A stretch of 64,000 nt of DNA from CAYLXX01 sp964484325 (GTDB taxonomy: Bacteria > Patescibacteriota > Microgenomatia > UBA1406 > GWC2-37-13): positions 1-64,000 of the forward strand of contig CAZAEE010000004.1 in the NCBI GenBank assembly GCA_964484325.1, in the 5' to 3' direction. The notes below the pieces were generated by a model. That model was not told where the DNA came from. It did not search any database and saw only the letters and a program-made list of their open reading frames with translations. Both the position numbers and the translations under genes were made by a program. This document shows positions 27,306 to 35,946 of the stretch, in pieces. Each line of letters begins with the position of its first letter. The stretch's first letter is position 1.

Positions 27306-28082
27306 ATGCATATGAATAACAAGTTAACTGTAATACTGTACACACACAACAATGAATCAGATATTAGTGAACTACTTAAGCCTTTCAAATTCATGCAAGC
27401 TAATATAATCGCAATTGACCTGCAAAGTTCAGACAGTACTGTTGCCCAATTGCAGAGTTTTCGGGTAAAAATTTACTCATATCCAATCGTCAATGTCGTT
27501 GAAATGGCAAGAAACTTTGGTGTGGAAAAAGCCGAGACTGACTGGGTATTTTTTATAGACGCAGATGAACGGATGACTCCCAAGCTCGTCCAAGAGCTCA
27601 ATGATATTGTGAAAAATCCTGGTGACTATACCCATTTTAAGGTTAAACGCAAAGAGATTTTTGCAAGAAGAAAGTGGCTCGAGCACGGCGGCTGGTGGCC
27701 AAATTACATCATACGACTTATCCATAAACCATCATTTGTAGACTGGCCAGAGACAATTCATTCCACTCCCCAGGTTAGAGGTAAGGTGGGGTATTTAAAC
27801 CAACCTCTTCTTCACTACTCTCAAAATGATTGGACTGAGATTGTTGACAAAACGATTCGCTTCGAAGGAGAAGAGTCTGATCTTTTATTTGCTGCTGGGC
27901 GAATCGTCCAAACACCGACATTTTTCCGTAAATACTTCGGTGAGCTCTACCGCCGCCTTATCAGGAACAAAGGTTTTTTGGATGGTCAAATTGGTATAAT
28001 TGAGAGTATCTACCAGGCATTTTCTAAAACCATCACTTATATTTTCCTTTATGAAAAAAAGAAACAGTCTTCAAAACCGTAA
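27306..28082 (+). CDS. GT2 family glycosyltransferase (WaaE-like)
   Basis: This 258-residue enzyme of family 2 has VILYTHNNESDI at the N-terminus and FFIDADERMTPKLVQEL with the Asp-x-Asp metal site. A HGGWWPNYIIRLIHK segment is typical of the WaaE/KdtX group of inner-core transferases. The start may be ATG 27306 or 27312. A 56-base gap before it contains TATAAT at 27280-27285, so this may begin a new transcript of four genes. Its last 32 bases overlap the next gene. Confidence 0.82.
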   Translation: MHMNNKLTVILYTHNNESDISELLKPFKFMQANIIAIDLQSSDSTVAQLQSFRVKIYSYPIVNVVEMARNFGVEKAETDWVFFIDADERMTPKLVQELNDIVKNPGDYTHFKVKRKEIFARRKWLEHGGWWPNYIIRLIHKPSFVDWPETIHSTPQVRGKVGYLNQPLLHYSQNDWTEIVDKTIRFEGEESDLLFAAGRIVQTPTFFRKYFGELYRRLIRNKGFLDGQIGIIESIYQAFSKTITYIFLYEKKKQSSKP

Positions 28083-29163
28083 AGCCGCTCTGTACGATCC
28101 GTATCTTGATACTCTTGGCGGCGGCGAGAAGCATATTTTATCAATATTGAAAGTACTTCAAGAATCAGGTTTTGAACTCCATATTTACTGGGATACTAAT
28201 GTATCTGAACAAATCAAATCAAAGTTCAATCTCCAGTTTTCTTCAAATCTCATTTTTCATGAAAATATGTTTAAAACTTCTTCATCGCTGCAAAAACTGG
28301 GAGAATTAAGACAGTACGAAGCTCTTTTTTATGTCACCGACGGTAGTTATTTTTTTTCCTCGGCAAAAAACACGTTTATTTTTTGCATGGTACCTCAAAA
28401 AAATTTATACCACATGAATCCGCTCAACCGTCTCAAGTTAAAAAAAGCCAGATTTATATCTAATTCTGAGTTTACTCAAAAGTGGTTGTCGCAATGGCAC
28501 GTGCAATCTGCAGTTATTTATCCCTATATAAATGACGATCTTCTGAAACTCAATCTGGTTGACTTTAAGAAAGAAAAAATTATTTTGTCGGTGGGCAGAT
28601 TTTTTGGTCATCTCCATACAAAAAAACACGACGTGGCCATCAATGCGTTTCGCAACTTAAAAAAAATGCAAAAGCAGTTTATTGACTTTCAACTTATTCT
28701 TACTGGTAGTCTCATCGAAGAAGACAAGGAATACTTTAACTCGTTGGTGTCACTTATAGGCAGCGACTCCTCAATCATATTAAAACCTAATATCTCTTAC
28801 GAAAACCTTATCGAACTTTATAAAAAATCACTTTTTTATTGGCATTTTGCCGGCTACGGCGTTGATGAAAAAGTGAACCCTGAACAAGTAGAACACTTTG
28901 GCATAACGCCACTTGAGGCGATGGCTGCATACTGTATCCCTTTTTGCTTTGCTGCTGGTGGTCCTAAATACTTCATATCGAGCGGGAATAATGGGTATCT
29001 GTTTAAAAACGAGGACGAGTTACAAGCAAGCATGAAACAAATCTTTACTGATATTACGTTGTTTGAACATATGCAAAAAACTGCTCATCAATATGTTGTT
29101 AACAACTTCAGTTACCAGAAGTTTGAAGCAAAAGTGAAAGAAGTTATCCTAAACACAATATGA
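28051..29163 (+). CDS. GT4 family glycosyltransferase (ALG11-like)
   Basis: This protein of about 370 residues has the GT-B fold. Its N-terminal DTLGGGEKHILSI pattern and C-terminal EHFGITPLEAMAAYCIPF with SGNNGYLF are family 4 signatures; the arrangement is closest to ALG11-like mannosyltransferases. I placed the start at ATG 28051, which lies in the end of the preceding GT2 gene. A TATATT box (28038-28043) seven bases before this ATG raises the chance of an extra internal leaderless promoter. The stop overlaps the next start by four bases. Confidence 0.82.
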   Translation: MKKRNSLQNRKAALYDPYLDTLGGGEKHILSILKVLQESGFELHIYWDTNVSEQIKSKFNLQFSSNLIFHENMFKTSSSLQKLGELRQYEALFYVTDGSYFFSSAKNTFIFCMVPQKNLYHMNPLNRLKLKKARFISNSEFTQKWLSQWHVQSAVIYPYINDDLLKLNLVDFKKEKIILSVGRFFGHLHTKKHDVAINAFRNLKKMQKQFIDFQLILTGSLIEEDKEYFNSLVSLIGSDSSIILKPNISYENLIELYKKSLFYWHFAGYGVDEKVNPEQVEHFGITPLEAMAAYCIPFCFAAGGPKYFISSGNNGYLFKNEDELQASMKQIFTDITLFEHMQKTAHQYVVNNFSYQKFEAKVKEVILNTI

Positions 29164-30056
29164 TTACTGTCATTATTCCAGCATTCAAAAATACAGATGA
29201 ACTCGTCAATAATGTCCGTCAAAATCTCAAATATCTTAAAAATTGCCAGATCATCATCGTCAATGACGACCCAACAAAAAGTATTGCTCAAGAAATAAAA
29301 ATCTTTCCTGAGATAGAACTAATTGAAAACAAAAAAAATCTTGGCTTTGGAAAAGCAATAAATGTCGGCGTACAACATGCCAGATATCGCTACGTTATCC
29401 TTCTTAACAGTGACGTACTTCTTATGAATGACTCGTTTAAAATAGCACTCGGTCGTTTCCGAACTGACCCCAATCTATTTGCAGTCAGTTTTGCTCAGAA
29501 AGAACATAATGGTCAGGTAGTTGGCAAAAATCGCATCTCCTTTATTAATGGAGTCGTTCAACATACACAAGCACACGATCTAACGCTTGGAATTACTGCT
29601 TGGGCAGAAGGCGGTACCTGTATGATCGATAAGGAAAAATTTGTCGTGCTTGGTGGTTTTGATAGACTGTATGCTCCATTTTATTGGGAAGATATCGATC
29701 TTTCGTATAATGCTTGGAAGTCAGGATACAAAGTTCTTTTTGATCCAAATATTTTAGTTGAACACCATCATGAATCCACCATCGGCAAGTATTTTCAAAT
29801 AAAAAAAATAAAGACTATTTCCTATCGCAACCAACTTATTTTTACCTGGAAAAACATCAGTGACAAAAATTACTGCCTCTCGCATGCACTCCATTTACCT
29901 TTGATGAAAATCTCTATGCTTGTAAAAGGTGAGGTACCATTTCTAATCGGACTTCTACAGGCATCTGGTAAAATACCCCAAATATTTGCGTCACGATTAC
30001 AAGTTAAAAAACACTGGAAACTGCATGATAGAGAAATTTTTAGCCAATTTTCGTAA
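29160..30056 (+). CDS. GT2 family glycosyltransferase (rhamnosyltransferase-like)
   Basis: This 298-residue soluble GT-A enzyme shows TVIIPAFKN at the N-terminus, VILLNSDVLLM as the donor/metal loop, EGGTCMIDKEKFVVLGGFD and the WEDIDLSYNAWKSGYKV acceptor block of WbbL-type transferases. It is translationally coupled by ATGA to the GT4 gene before it, and its 3' end overlaps the next gene's start by 32 bases. Its donor sugar cannot be told. Confidence 0.85.
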   Translation: MITVIIPAFKNTDELVNNVRQNLKYLKNCQIIIVNDDPTKSIAQEIKIFPEIELIENKKNLGFGKAINVGVQHARYRYVILLNSDVLLMNDSFKIALGRFRTDPNLFAVSFAQKEHNGQVVGKNRISFINGVVQHTQAHDLTLGITAWAEGGTCMIDKEKFVVLGGFDRLYAPFYWEDIDLSYNAWKSGYKVLFDPNILVEHHHESTIGKYFQIKKIKTISYRNQLIFTWKNISDKNYCLSHALHLPLMKISMLVKGEVPFLIGLLQASGKIPQIFASRLQVKKHWKLHDREIFSQFS

Positions 30057-31668
30057 ACCACTCGTTCCTGCTCTTCTTGCAGTTTTTGTCCTTCTAGCAC
30101 TTTTTTTACATTTAAAAAGTGGCTCGTTTCCTTGTCTTGACGCTGATGAAGCGGCATTCGGGTACAATGCGTACTCGATTTCCCAAACCGGGAAAGATGA
30201 GTATGGAACGCTATTACCGACTCGACTTAAATCTTTCGGCGATTATAAATTACCTGCTATTACTTATTTGACCGTACCGTTTGTTAAGGTATTTGGTCTA
30301 AACGATTTTTCAACAAGAGCCGTTACTGGAATATTGGGTATTTTGTCACCAATTTTGTTCTACTTACTCGCCTGGCAGTTAACAAAAAATAAGTACATTG
30401 CTCTTATTGCGGCTTTTTTATCAAGCGTGTCTATTTGGATACAAACAATAGCGCGCCAGGCTCATGAAGCCACAATCGCTAATGTTCTTCTGATTTTGGC
30501 AGTTGTCTTTTTTTTGAAATACGTTGAGAAGCTCCGTATCAAGGATTTTGTGATTTTCACATCCCTTTTTCTGATTGCGCTATTTTCCTATCACACAAGT
30601 AAAGGATTTGTTTTATTTTTTGGAACTGCACTCGTCACCCATCTTATTATTAATAAAAAACACTATAACATTTCAAAAGTTGCACAACTGCTTGTTATAT
30701 TTTTTGCAGCTGTTTCGATATTTGCTTTCACTGAGTTATTAACACCTCCAAGTCGGGTGCAAAATCTTTTTTTCTTCCAAGACAAAGGTTTTACTCTCAG
30801 TATTAACGAACTTAACGGTGAACACCCTTCACGGCTACTTCACAATAAACTGACGTACGGACTAGTTTACCTTACCAACCAATATATAAGCTATTTTTCT
30901 CCGGAATTTCTTGTGACCAAGGGCGACGACAATCCTCGTTTTGGTTATAAAGGATTAACGCCGATTACGGTAATTGAATATATCTTTCTCTTTATCGGTC
31001 TGTATTACTTGTTTAAGAACAAAGAGAAGTATCGTTATTTTATACTTTTTCTCTTGCTAGTGAGCCCTTTAACTGCATCGCTGGCTTGGCAGGAACATGC
31101 GTTAACACGCTCCTTCCCCATGATAATCGGACTGCTTATTATTATCTCTTATGGTGCCTGGCATTTTTTCTGCGATATTCAAAAAGACAGAATAAAGTTA
31201 TATATTTTCATCGCCACTTGTTTACTTTTTCTTGCTTTTAGTTTCTCAACGTGGGATTTTTACCTGAATCATTACTTTAAACGGGCACTTGTTGTTCGTT
31301 CTTGGCAGTGTGGCTATAAAGATCTTGGTACATATATTAAAGACAACTATAACAAGTACGACAAATTTTATATTACTCGGCAACACGGTGAACCATATAT
31401 TTTTTTACTTTATTACCTGAACTATCCACCAGCAACCTATCAAGCGCAAGCGAAACTGACGCCGCCTGATAAGTATGGCTTTGGACAAGTGGAAAAGTTT
31501 GACAAATTTATTTTCTCAACTGACATGAAGCCAGATGAAAAAGGCGCCGTCATGATCGGATACCCGGATGACTTCACCAGTAAACCATATGCATTTGATC
31601 AGTCGAGAATAAAAAAAATTACCTCTGGTACTGAAGATATCTTTTGGATCTACGAAAGCGCGAAGTGA
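30025..31668 (+). CDS. GT39 (PMT-like) membrane glycosyltransferase
   Basis: This protein of about 547 residues has around eleven membrane segments. Loop one has CLDADEAAFGYNAYSISQTG, followed by FGDYKLPAITYLTVPF, the acidic pair and acceptor-side pattern of GT39. The soluble C-terminal domain is about 130 residues. ATG 30025 is the most natural start (basic residues, then a hydrophobic helix); it lies within the end of the GT2 gene. Its 3' end overlaps the convergent CPBP protease gene by 19 bases. Confidence 0.75.
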   Translation: MIEKFLANFRKPLVPALLAVFVLLALFLHLKSGSFPCLDADEAAFGYNAYSISQTGKDEYGTLLPTRLKSFGDYKLPAITYLTVPFVKVFGLNDFSTRAVTGILGILSPILFYLLAWQLTKNKYIALIAAFLSSVSIWIQTIARQAHEATIANVLLILAVVFFLKYVEKLRIKDFVIFTSLFLIALFSYHTSKGFVLFFGTALVTHLIINKKHYNISKVAQLLVIFFAAVSIFAFTELLTPPSRVQNLFFFQDKGFTLSINELNGEHPSRLLHNKLTYGLVYLTNQYISYFSPEFLVTKGDDNPRFGYKGLTPITVIEYIFLFIGLYYLFKNKEKYRYFILFLLLVSPLTASLAWQEHALTRSFPMIIGLLIIISYGAWHFFCDIQKDRIKLYIFIATCLLFLAFSFSTWDFYLNHYFKRALVVRSWQCGYKDLGTYIKDNYNKYDKFYITRQHGEPYIFLLYYLNYPPATYQAQAKLTPPDKYGFGQVEKFDKFIFSTDMKPDEKGAVMIGYPDDFTSKPYAFDQSRIKKITSGTEDIFWIYESAK

Positions 31669-32330
31669 AAAAAGTAAAGACTAATCGTATATAACGCATG
31701 CACAACAATAGGGACTGTTATACTTCGTGAATACAAATAAAGAATTGAAACCGAAAAACTCAACAAAAGATCTGTTGCCATGACCTCAAGCAACACTGGT
31801 CCTTTAAGCGACTCGCTTGTTAACAAAAAAGGTATATGAAGGAAAAAAAATAAGATACTTGCCCCAAGACAGGAAATTATGACATTCTTAGTTCCTTCAT
31901 AGAGACGCTTAAGAATAAATCCGCGAGAAAGAATTTCTTCAGTAATACTTGTTGCAATAGCCGTAAATGTTAGAAGGAGAAACTGACCTTGAAAAATAAT
32001 CATGGAAAATTTTGAGGTTAACATCTTTAAAGCATGAATTGACCCAATGGCATTGGTTACGAAAAAAAACATGCCAATTACTCCACCAAGAAGAAGATCA
32101 CGACCAAGCGTTTTTTTATTGAACTCTATCCCCTCTGCAAACGATCTTTTTTCAACTTTTGTAATGAAATAATATATCGGCACAACAAAAACTAATGGTT
32201 TAGCAACAAATTCATCAAACCAAATTGGCAGATCGGCTTTAAAAAAATATCTATATGCACCCCAAACAAGAAGAATTACTGCCCAGATATTAAGAGCTTT
32301 TTGTAGTGGAGAAATGGGTTTTTTCTTCAT
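31650..32330 (-). CDS. CPBP-family intramembrane metalloprotease
   Basis: This 226-residue protein has six or seven membrane helices. The family motifs are present: TEEILSRGFILKRL (Glu-Glu with Arg), FFFLHIPF (Phe and His) and VVHALYT (His). CPBP/Abi proteins are related to CAAX prenyl proteases and act within the membrane, for example on peptides; the substrate here is unknown. It overlaps the convergent gene by 19 bases. Confidence 0.85.
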   Translation of the reverse strand: MKKKPISPLQKALNIWAVILLVWGAYRYFFKADLPIWFDEFVAKPLVFVVPIYYFITKVEKRSFAEGIEFNKKTLGRDLLLGGVIGMFFFVTNAIGSIHALKMLTSKFSMIIFQGQFLLLTFTAIATSITEEILSRGFILKRLYEGTKNVIISCLGASILFFFLHIPFLLTSESLKGPVLLEVMATDLLLSFSVSILYLYSRSITVPIVVHALYTISLYFFHFALS

Positions 32331-32382
32331 GTTTTTACTCTACTCTTTTTTGAATTGGGATGCAAGAGATCCTGATATAGAG

Positions 32383-33846
32383 TCACTTTGTATACTGACA
32401 AGGAAGTGGTGTTGCCGCCGGACAACCAAGACCAAAATACTGACTGAAGAATGAATAATCAGCTTTGTCTATAAACCCATCACAGTTAAAGTCTGCACGA
32501 CATTTATTTGCTTTACAATCTCTTCCTACCTCTTGTTTCAAAATGTTGAAGTCACCTGAATCGATTGCGTTATTGCCATCAATATTTGCTTTGCACATAT
32601 CAGATTGGGGACTTGGTGAAGGTATGTCAGTTGGGGTTACACTAGGCTGATTACATACTCGACTGAGAATAAGCGTTTGGCTCGGATTAGAAGAGTTACC
32701 AACAGACCAGATAGAATTAGAGTTTAAAGCAGTTATCCCTGTTAAAATACTTGATTCACTTGGATTATTCTGGCTGGGAACGATAGCCCAGATAGATCCA
32801 TTCCAGTGAAGCATGAATGTCTGGCCGTTTCCGAGAGTACGACCACTGCCCTGTGCCCAGACATCGTCGGACCTAATCGCTTTCACTCCCAGTAAATACG
32901 TCCACTGTCGCGTGGAGTTGGGACTGGAAACAATGCTCCAACTTTGTCCGCCCCAATGCATCGACAAAGTCAAGTTATGTTGAGAATTACTGCTGTACCC
33001 GACTGCCCAGATATCATTATCTGCACTCCCTGAAACACTTTTTAAAATGGTTGACGTTGACGGTACGTTGGGACTTGTTATCCGACTCCACTCATTCCCG
33101 TTCCAATGTAAAATAAGAGACGACAGGCCGGTATAGCCAACAGCCCAAACATCATCGGCCGTATTGGCCCAAACATCGTTTAAAACGGTAGTTTCGGGAA
33201 ACTGGGGTACCGAAGGTAAGGTACTCCATGAAATTCCATTCCAATGTAAAATAAGGCTTTGGGTAGCTCCCATGTTGACACCAACTGAACCCACTGCCCA
33301 TAAATCTGTGGAAGAGACACCATCGATACTTTGCAGATCATTATATCCATTTTCATTTGGACTCGTCACGATTTCCCAATGAACACCATTCCAATGCTCA
33401 ATAAGTGTGTTATAGTGGTAAATATCACTTAAATTAGATTCTCCAACCGCCCACACATTATCACTTCCCAATGCTTTTACACCATACAAAGTATCATAAC
33501 TTGTTTGGATTGGACTCGAGACTACTGACCAGTTGGATCCATTCCAATGCTTAATGAAAGTCGATCGGATAGCAGACTGAGTTGCTCCTACAGTCCAGAT
33601 ATCGTTGACATTAATTGCTGAAATATCATACAAATAGACACTTCCTGTATCAAAAATCTGATTATCGACAATTTCTGAATCACAAATTATTTGAGGCTGC
33701 ATGGTTTTTTCTTTTGCTTGACTTGGAGTGTGGGTCGCGTCTTGCTGGATTTTATAAGATATAAGTACAACGAGAATTGAGATAATTGCCAAAAGCAGCA
33801 AAATAAAGTAAGAGACACTATTGGGAAGTTTCTTGTCGAAGCTCAT
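32383..33846 (-). CDS. Membrane-anchored beta-propeller-like protein with C-terminal dockerin
   Basis: This 487-residue protein has one N-terminal membrane helix (about 11-30) and then about seven repeats of some 45 residues. Each has a D-x-W-x-V-G strand followed by x-x-H-W-N-G-x-x-W; the last repeat lacks the second half. This suggests a seven-bladed propeller. A short Pro/Ser/Thr linker leads to a Cys-containing dockerin with two calcium loops, DGNNAIDSGDFN and DFNCDGFIDKADYS. It resembles the protein at 229 in architecture but not in its main domain. TAGATT lies eight bases before the start. Confidence 0.72.
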   Translation of the reverse strand: MSFDKKLPNSVSYFILLLLAIISILVVLISYKIQQDATHTPSQAKEKTMQPQIICDSEIVDNQIFDTGSVYLYDISAINVNDIWTVGATQSAIRSTFIKHWNGSNWSVVSSPIQTSYDTLYGVKALGSDNVWAVGESNLSDIYHYNTLIEHWNGVHWEIVTSPNENGYNDLQSIDGVSSTDLWAVGSVGVNMGATQSLILHWNGISWSTLPSVPQFPETTVLNDVWANTADDVWAVGYTGLSSLILHWNGNEWSRITSPNVPSTSTILKSVSGSADNDIWAVGYSSNSQHNLTLSMHWGGQSWSIVSSPNSTRQWTYLLGVKAIRSDDVWAQGSGRTLGNGQTFMLHWNGSIWAIVPSQNNPSESSILTGITALNSNSIWSVGNSSNPSQTLILSRVCNQPSVTPTDIPSPSPQSDMCKANIDGNNAIDSGDFNILKQEVGRDCKANKCRADFNCDGFIDKADYSFFSQYFGLGCPAATPLPCQYTK

Positions 33847-33889
33847 ACGTACTAAATCTAATGGGTTTAGAAGGAATAATCAAGTATAT

Positions 33890-34086
33890 TCACACTCCCT
33901 GAAGTAATTCGTGAATCCTACTATTGAGTTTTCGCGATAATTTATGCAGTATTTTGACGGAAGGATTCGCTTTTCCCTCTTCAATACGAGCAATGTACGA
34001 TAGTTAGAGGCTAAAAATACCAACTCCTCTTGTGAGAGCTTAAGTAGCCGAACTCCGAGTCTTTTATATAATGTACTGGTTGCCAT
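33890..34086 (-). pseudogene. Broken XRE-family helix-turn-helix regulator
   Basis: The ATG at 34086 opens a frame giving LYKRLGVRLLKLSQEELVFLAS. After this the matching sequence continues in another frame as LSYIARIEEGKANPSVK and ends LSRKLNSRIHELLQGV at a TGA (33890-33892). Together these make a typical small XRE/Cro-type regulator, but it has at least one frame change near the middle of the HTH and appears short by some residues in both helix regions. It is probably a decayed gene, although a sequencing error at the frame change cannot be excluded. The 33847-34282 stretch holds nothing else apart from a promoter. Confidence 0.6.
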
Positions 34087-34269
34087 ATTTTCCCGACGCA
34101 AAGGCTACAGGATAATAAAAAATATTACAATAGATTATAATCCACACTGTCTAAAAAAAGACTTCCAAAAGAGGTGTAAAAAATATTTGAGGTGTATAAA
34201 ACGATTATTTAAATCACAATTATGGGGTAATTTAACTTAGCTAACAGACAGGTTCATGCTTCAAAATGA

Positions 34270-34275
34270 TATAAT
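34270..34275 (+). promoter_or_regulatory. -10 box for the 34283 gene
   Basis: TATAAT at 34270-34275 ends seven bases before ATG 34283. This box decides the start: an upstream in-frame codon at 34256 would lie before the promoter and cannot be on the transcript. No -35 of consensus quality is visible. Confidence 0.6.
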
Positions 34276-34282
34276 TGTCTTC

Positions 34283-34780
34283 ATGAAAAAAGAACCTAAA
34301 TCACATAAAGAATATTGGATTTGGAAAAAACTGACGTTGATCATTATTGGTATTCCAACTTTTTGGATATGCTACGTTTTACTTTTTAGCCCGTTCTTAA
34401 TTAAGCTCGAGTACGAACCTATTGTGAATCAACTGCCGCATTATGCAAACGTCCAGTCTCTTGAAACAAGATATAACACTGCCAGATTTGTCGATAATTT
34501 TGAAGGAGGCATTGTCACTTTTACTACCCAAGATAATTCTGAAACTGTGCTTAATTTTTATACAGATAAACTTCTAAAGCAAGGCTGGAAAAAGTCTGAC
34601 TTTACCAATAGCTATCCAGACAACCATATTGATCCACCAAATATTGTAACTGTGACCGATACTTCATTTTTAGAACAAATTCAAGGAAGAACATTTAAGA
34701 TACAACTGAATATTCAAGAGGAAAAGGGTCATTCAACAATAGTGAAGATGATAGTTGATGACAATCGGCTAGTTCATTGA
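34283..34780 (+). CDS. Single-pass membrane protein of unknown function
   Basis: This 165-residue protein has a basic N-terminus, one hydrophobic helix (about 19-41) and an extracytoplasmic domain with a beta-rich pattern; NFYTDKLLKQGWKKSDF resembles segments in small secreted domains. I do not recognise the family. It has its own predicted leaderless promoter and faces the rpoD gene, with a 10-base gap and a hairpin at the stop codon. No functional link to rpoD is evident. Confidence 0.6.
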   Translation: MKKEPKSHKEYWIWKKLTLIIIGIPTFWICYVLLFSPFLIKLEYEPIVNQLPHYANVQSLETRYNTARFVDNFEGGIVTFTTQDNSETVLNFYTDKLLKQGWKKSDFTNSYPDNHIDPPNIVTVTDTSFLEQIQGRTFKIQLNIQEEKGHSTIVKMIVDDNRLVH

Positions 34781-34784
34781 ACTA
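34770..34784. terminator. Perfect 6-bp inverted repeat at a convergent junction
   Basis: TAGTTC (34770-34775) and GAACTA (34779-34784) can form a six-pair stem with a three-base loop. It overlaps the TGA of the 34283 gene and lies just before the end of rpoD on the other strand. The stem is AT-rich and the T-run is weak on both sides, so it is a possible bidirectional terminator only. Confidence 0.35.
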
Positions 34785-34790
34785 ATTACC

Positions 34791-35879
34791 TTATTCAAGA
34801 AAATCTTTCAGTTTCCGAGCACGGGTCGGGTGTTTAAGTTTACGAATAGCTTTGGCTTCAATCTGGCGAATGCGCTCACGGGTCACTTTAAACTCCCGAC
34901 CGACTTCTTCTAGAGTTTTCGCCTTACCATCTTCTAGTCCAAAGCGCATGATTAACACCTTTTTTTCTCGAGGTGATAACGTTTCAAGCACTTTTTGAAG
35001 AGCATCTTTCAGAAGCTCGCGGGAAACTTTATCATAAAGACTTGGCTGACTCTGATCGGCGACAAACTGTTCAAGCGTGGCTTCTTTATCATCACCAACT
35101 GGCGCAGAAAGTGACTTGGGTTGCTGGGAGATTTTTATCAGGTTCTCAACTTCATCAGGCGTGATCTGCATCTCTTTGGCGATCTCTTTCACAGTTGGCT
35201 CACGGCCAAGCTTCTGTACTAATCGCCTCTGAGTTTTATAAAACCTGTTAATCTGATCAACCATGTGCACAGGAATGCGGATTGTACGCGACTGGTCAGC
35301 TATAGCACGGGTTATCGCTTGACGAATCCACCAGGTGGCGTAGGTAGAAAATTTATAACCTCTCCTCCAGTCATACTTTTCAACACCACGGATCAGACCT
35401 TTATTTCCCTCTTGAATCAGGTCAAGAAATGATAACCGGCGTCCAAGATACTTTTTGGCAATCGATACGACAAGACGAAGATTGGCTTTGATTAATTTCT
35501 CTTTGGCGACCTCGTCGTTTTTTTCATATAGTTTCGCAAGCTGAACCTCTTCTTCAAATGTTAAAAGGGGTGTCCTGCCGATCTCCTTTAGATATTTTTT
35601 GATAGGATCAAGCGACTCACCGTGCTTTAAGGTAACAAGCTGTTCTAGCTCTTTTTCTATCTCTTCGGCTGATTTATTCGCATCAGACTCCTCACGGGTC
35701 GAAATGGTCTCGAAAATATCAACACCCTTCCGAAAAGCCAAATCAAAAAACTCATCGATTTCGGAAACATGTTTTTCGGGTTCAGGGTAAACAATCATTA
35801 TGTCTTCCTGGACCAAAAATCCGTCTTCTTCTCCTTGAGCCAGTAGTTCTTTAATATTTTTGGGTAATTTTTGTTTCAT
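34791..35879 (-). CDS. rpoD: Primary sigma factor RpoD (SigA)
   Basis: This 362-residue sigma-70 family protein contains region 1.2 and the core regions 2 to 4. Region 2 includes DLIQEGNKGLIRGVEKYDWRR and FSTYATWWIRQAI, which bind core polymerase and the -10 box. Region 3 follows, then region 4 with VTRERIRQIEAKAIRKLKHP for the -35 contact. Its conservation fits the TATAAT boxes throughout the window. It lies downstream of dnaG on the same strand, the classic macromolecular-synthesis arrangement. A TATAAA box precedes the ATG by about 12 bases. Confidence 0.96.
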   Translation of the reverse strand: MKQKLPKNIKELLAQGEEDGFLVQEDIMIVYPEPEKHVSEIDEFFDLAFRKGVDIFETISTREESDANKSAEEIEKELEQLVTLKHGESLDPIKKYLKEIGRTPLLTFEEEVQLAKLYEKNDEVAKEKLIKANLRLVVSIAKKYLGRRLSFLDLIQEGNKGLIRGVEKYDWRRGYKFSTYATWWIRQAITRAIADQSRTIRIPVHMVDQINRFYKTQRRLVQKLGREPTVKEIAKEMQITPDEVENLIKISQQPKSLSAPVGDDKEATLEQFVADQSQPSLYDKVSRELLKDALQKVLETLSPREKKVLIMRFGLEDGKAKTLEEVGREFKVTRERIRQIEAKAIRKLKHPTRARKLKDFLE

Positions 35880-35919
35880 AGAATGGGGTGTTTTATATTA
35901 CTTTTTATATCACAAACTA

Positions 35920-35946
35920 AACTCCCAGACGGATGCGCCGGGAGTT
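35920..35946 (-). terminator. Possible terminator between dnaG and rpoD
   Basis: AACTCCC (35920-35926) and GGGAGTT (35940-35946) form a seven-pair stem with a 13-base loop directly over the dnaG stop codon. On the minus strand it is followed by TTAGTTTG, a poor T-run. It may partly terminate dnaG transcripts before the rpoD promoter. Confidence 0.4.
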
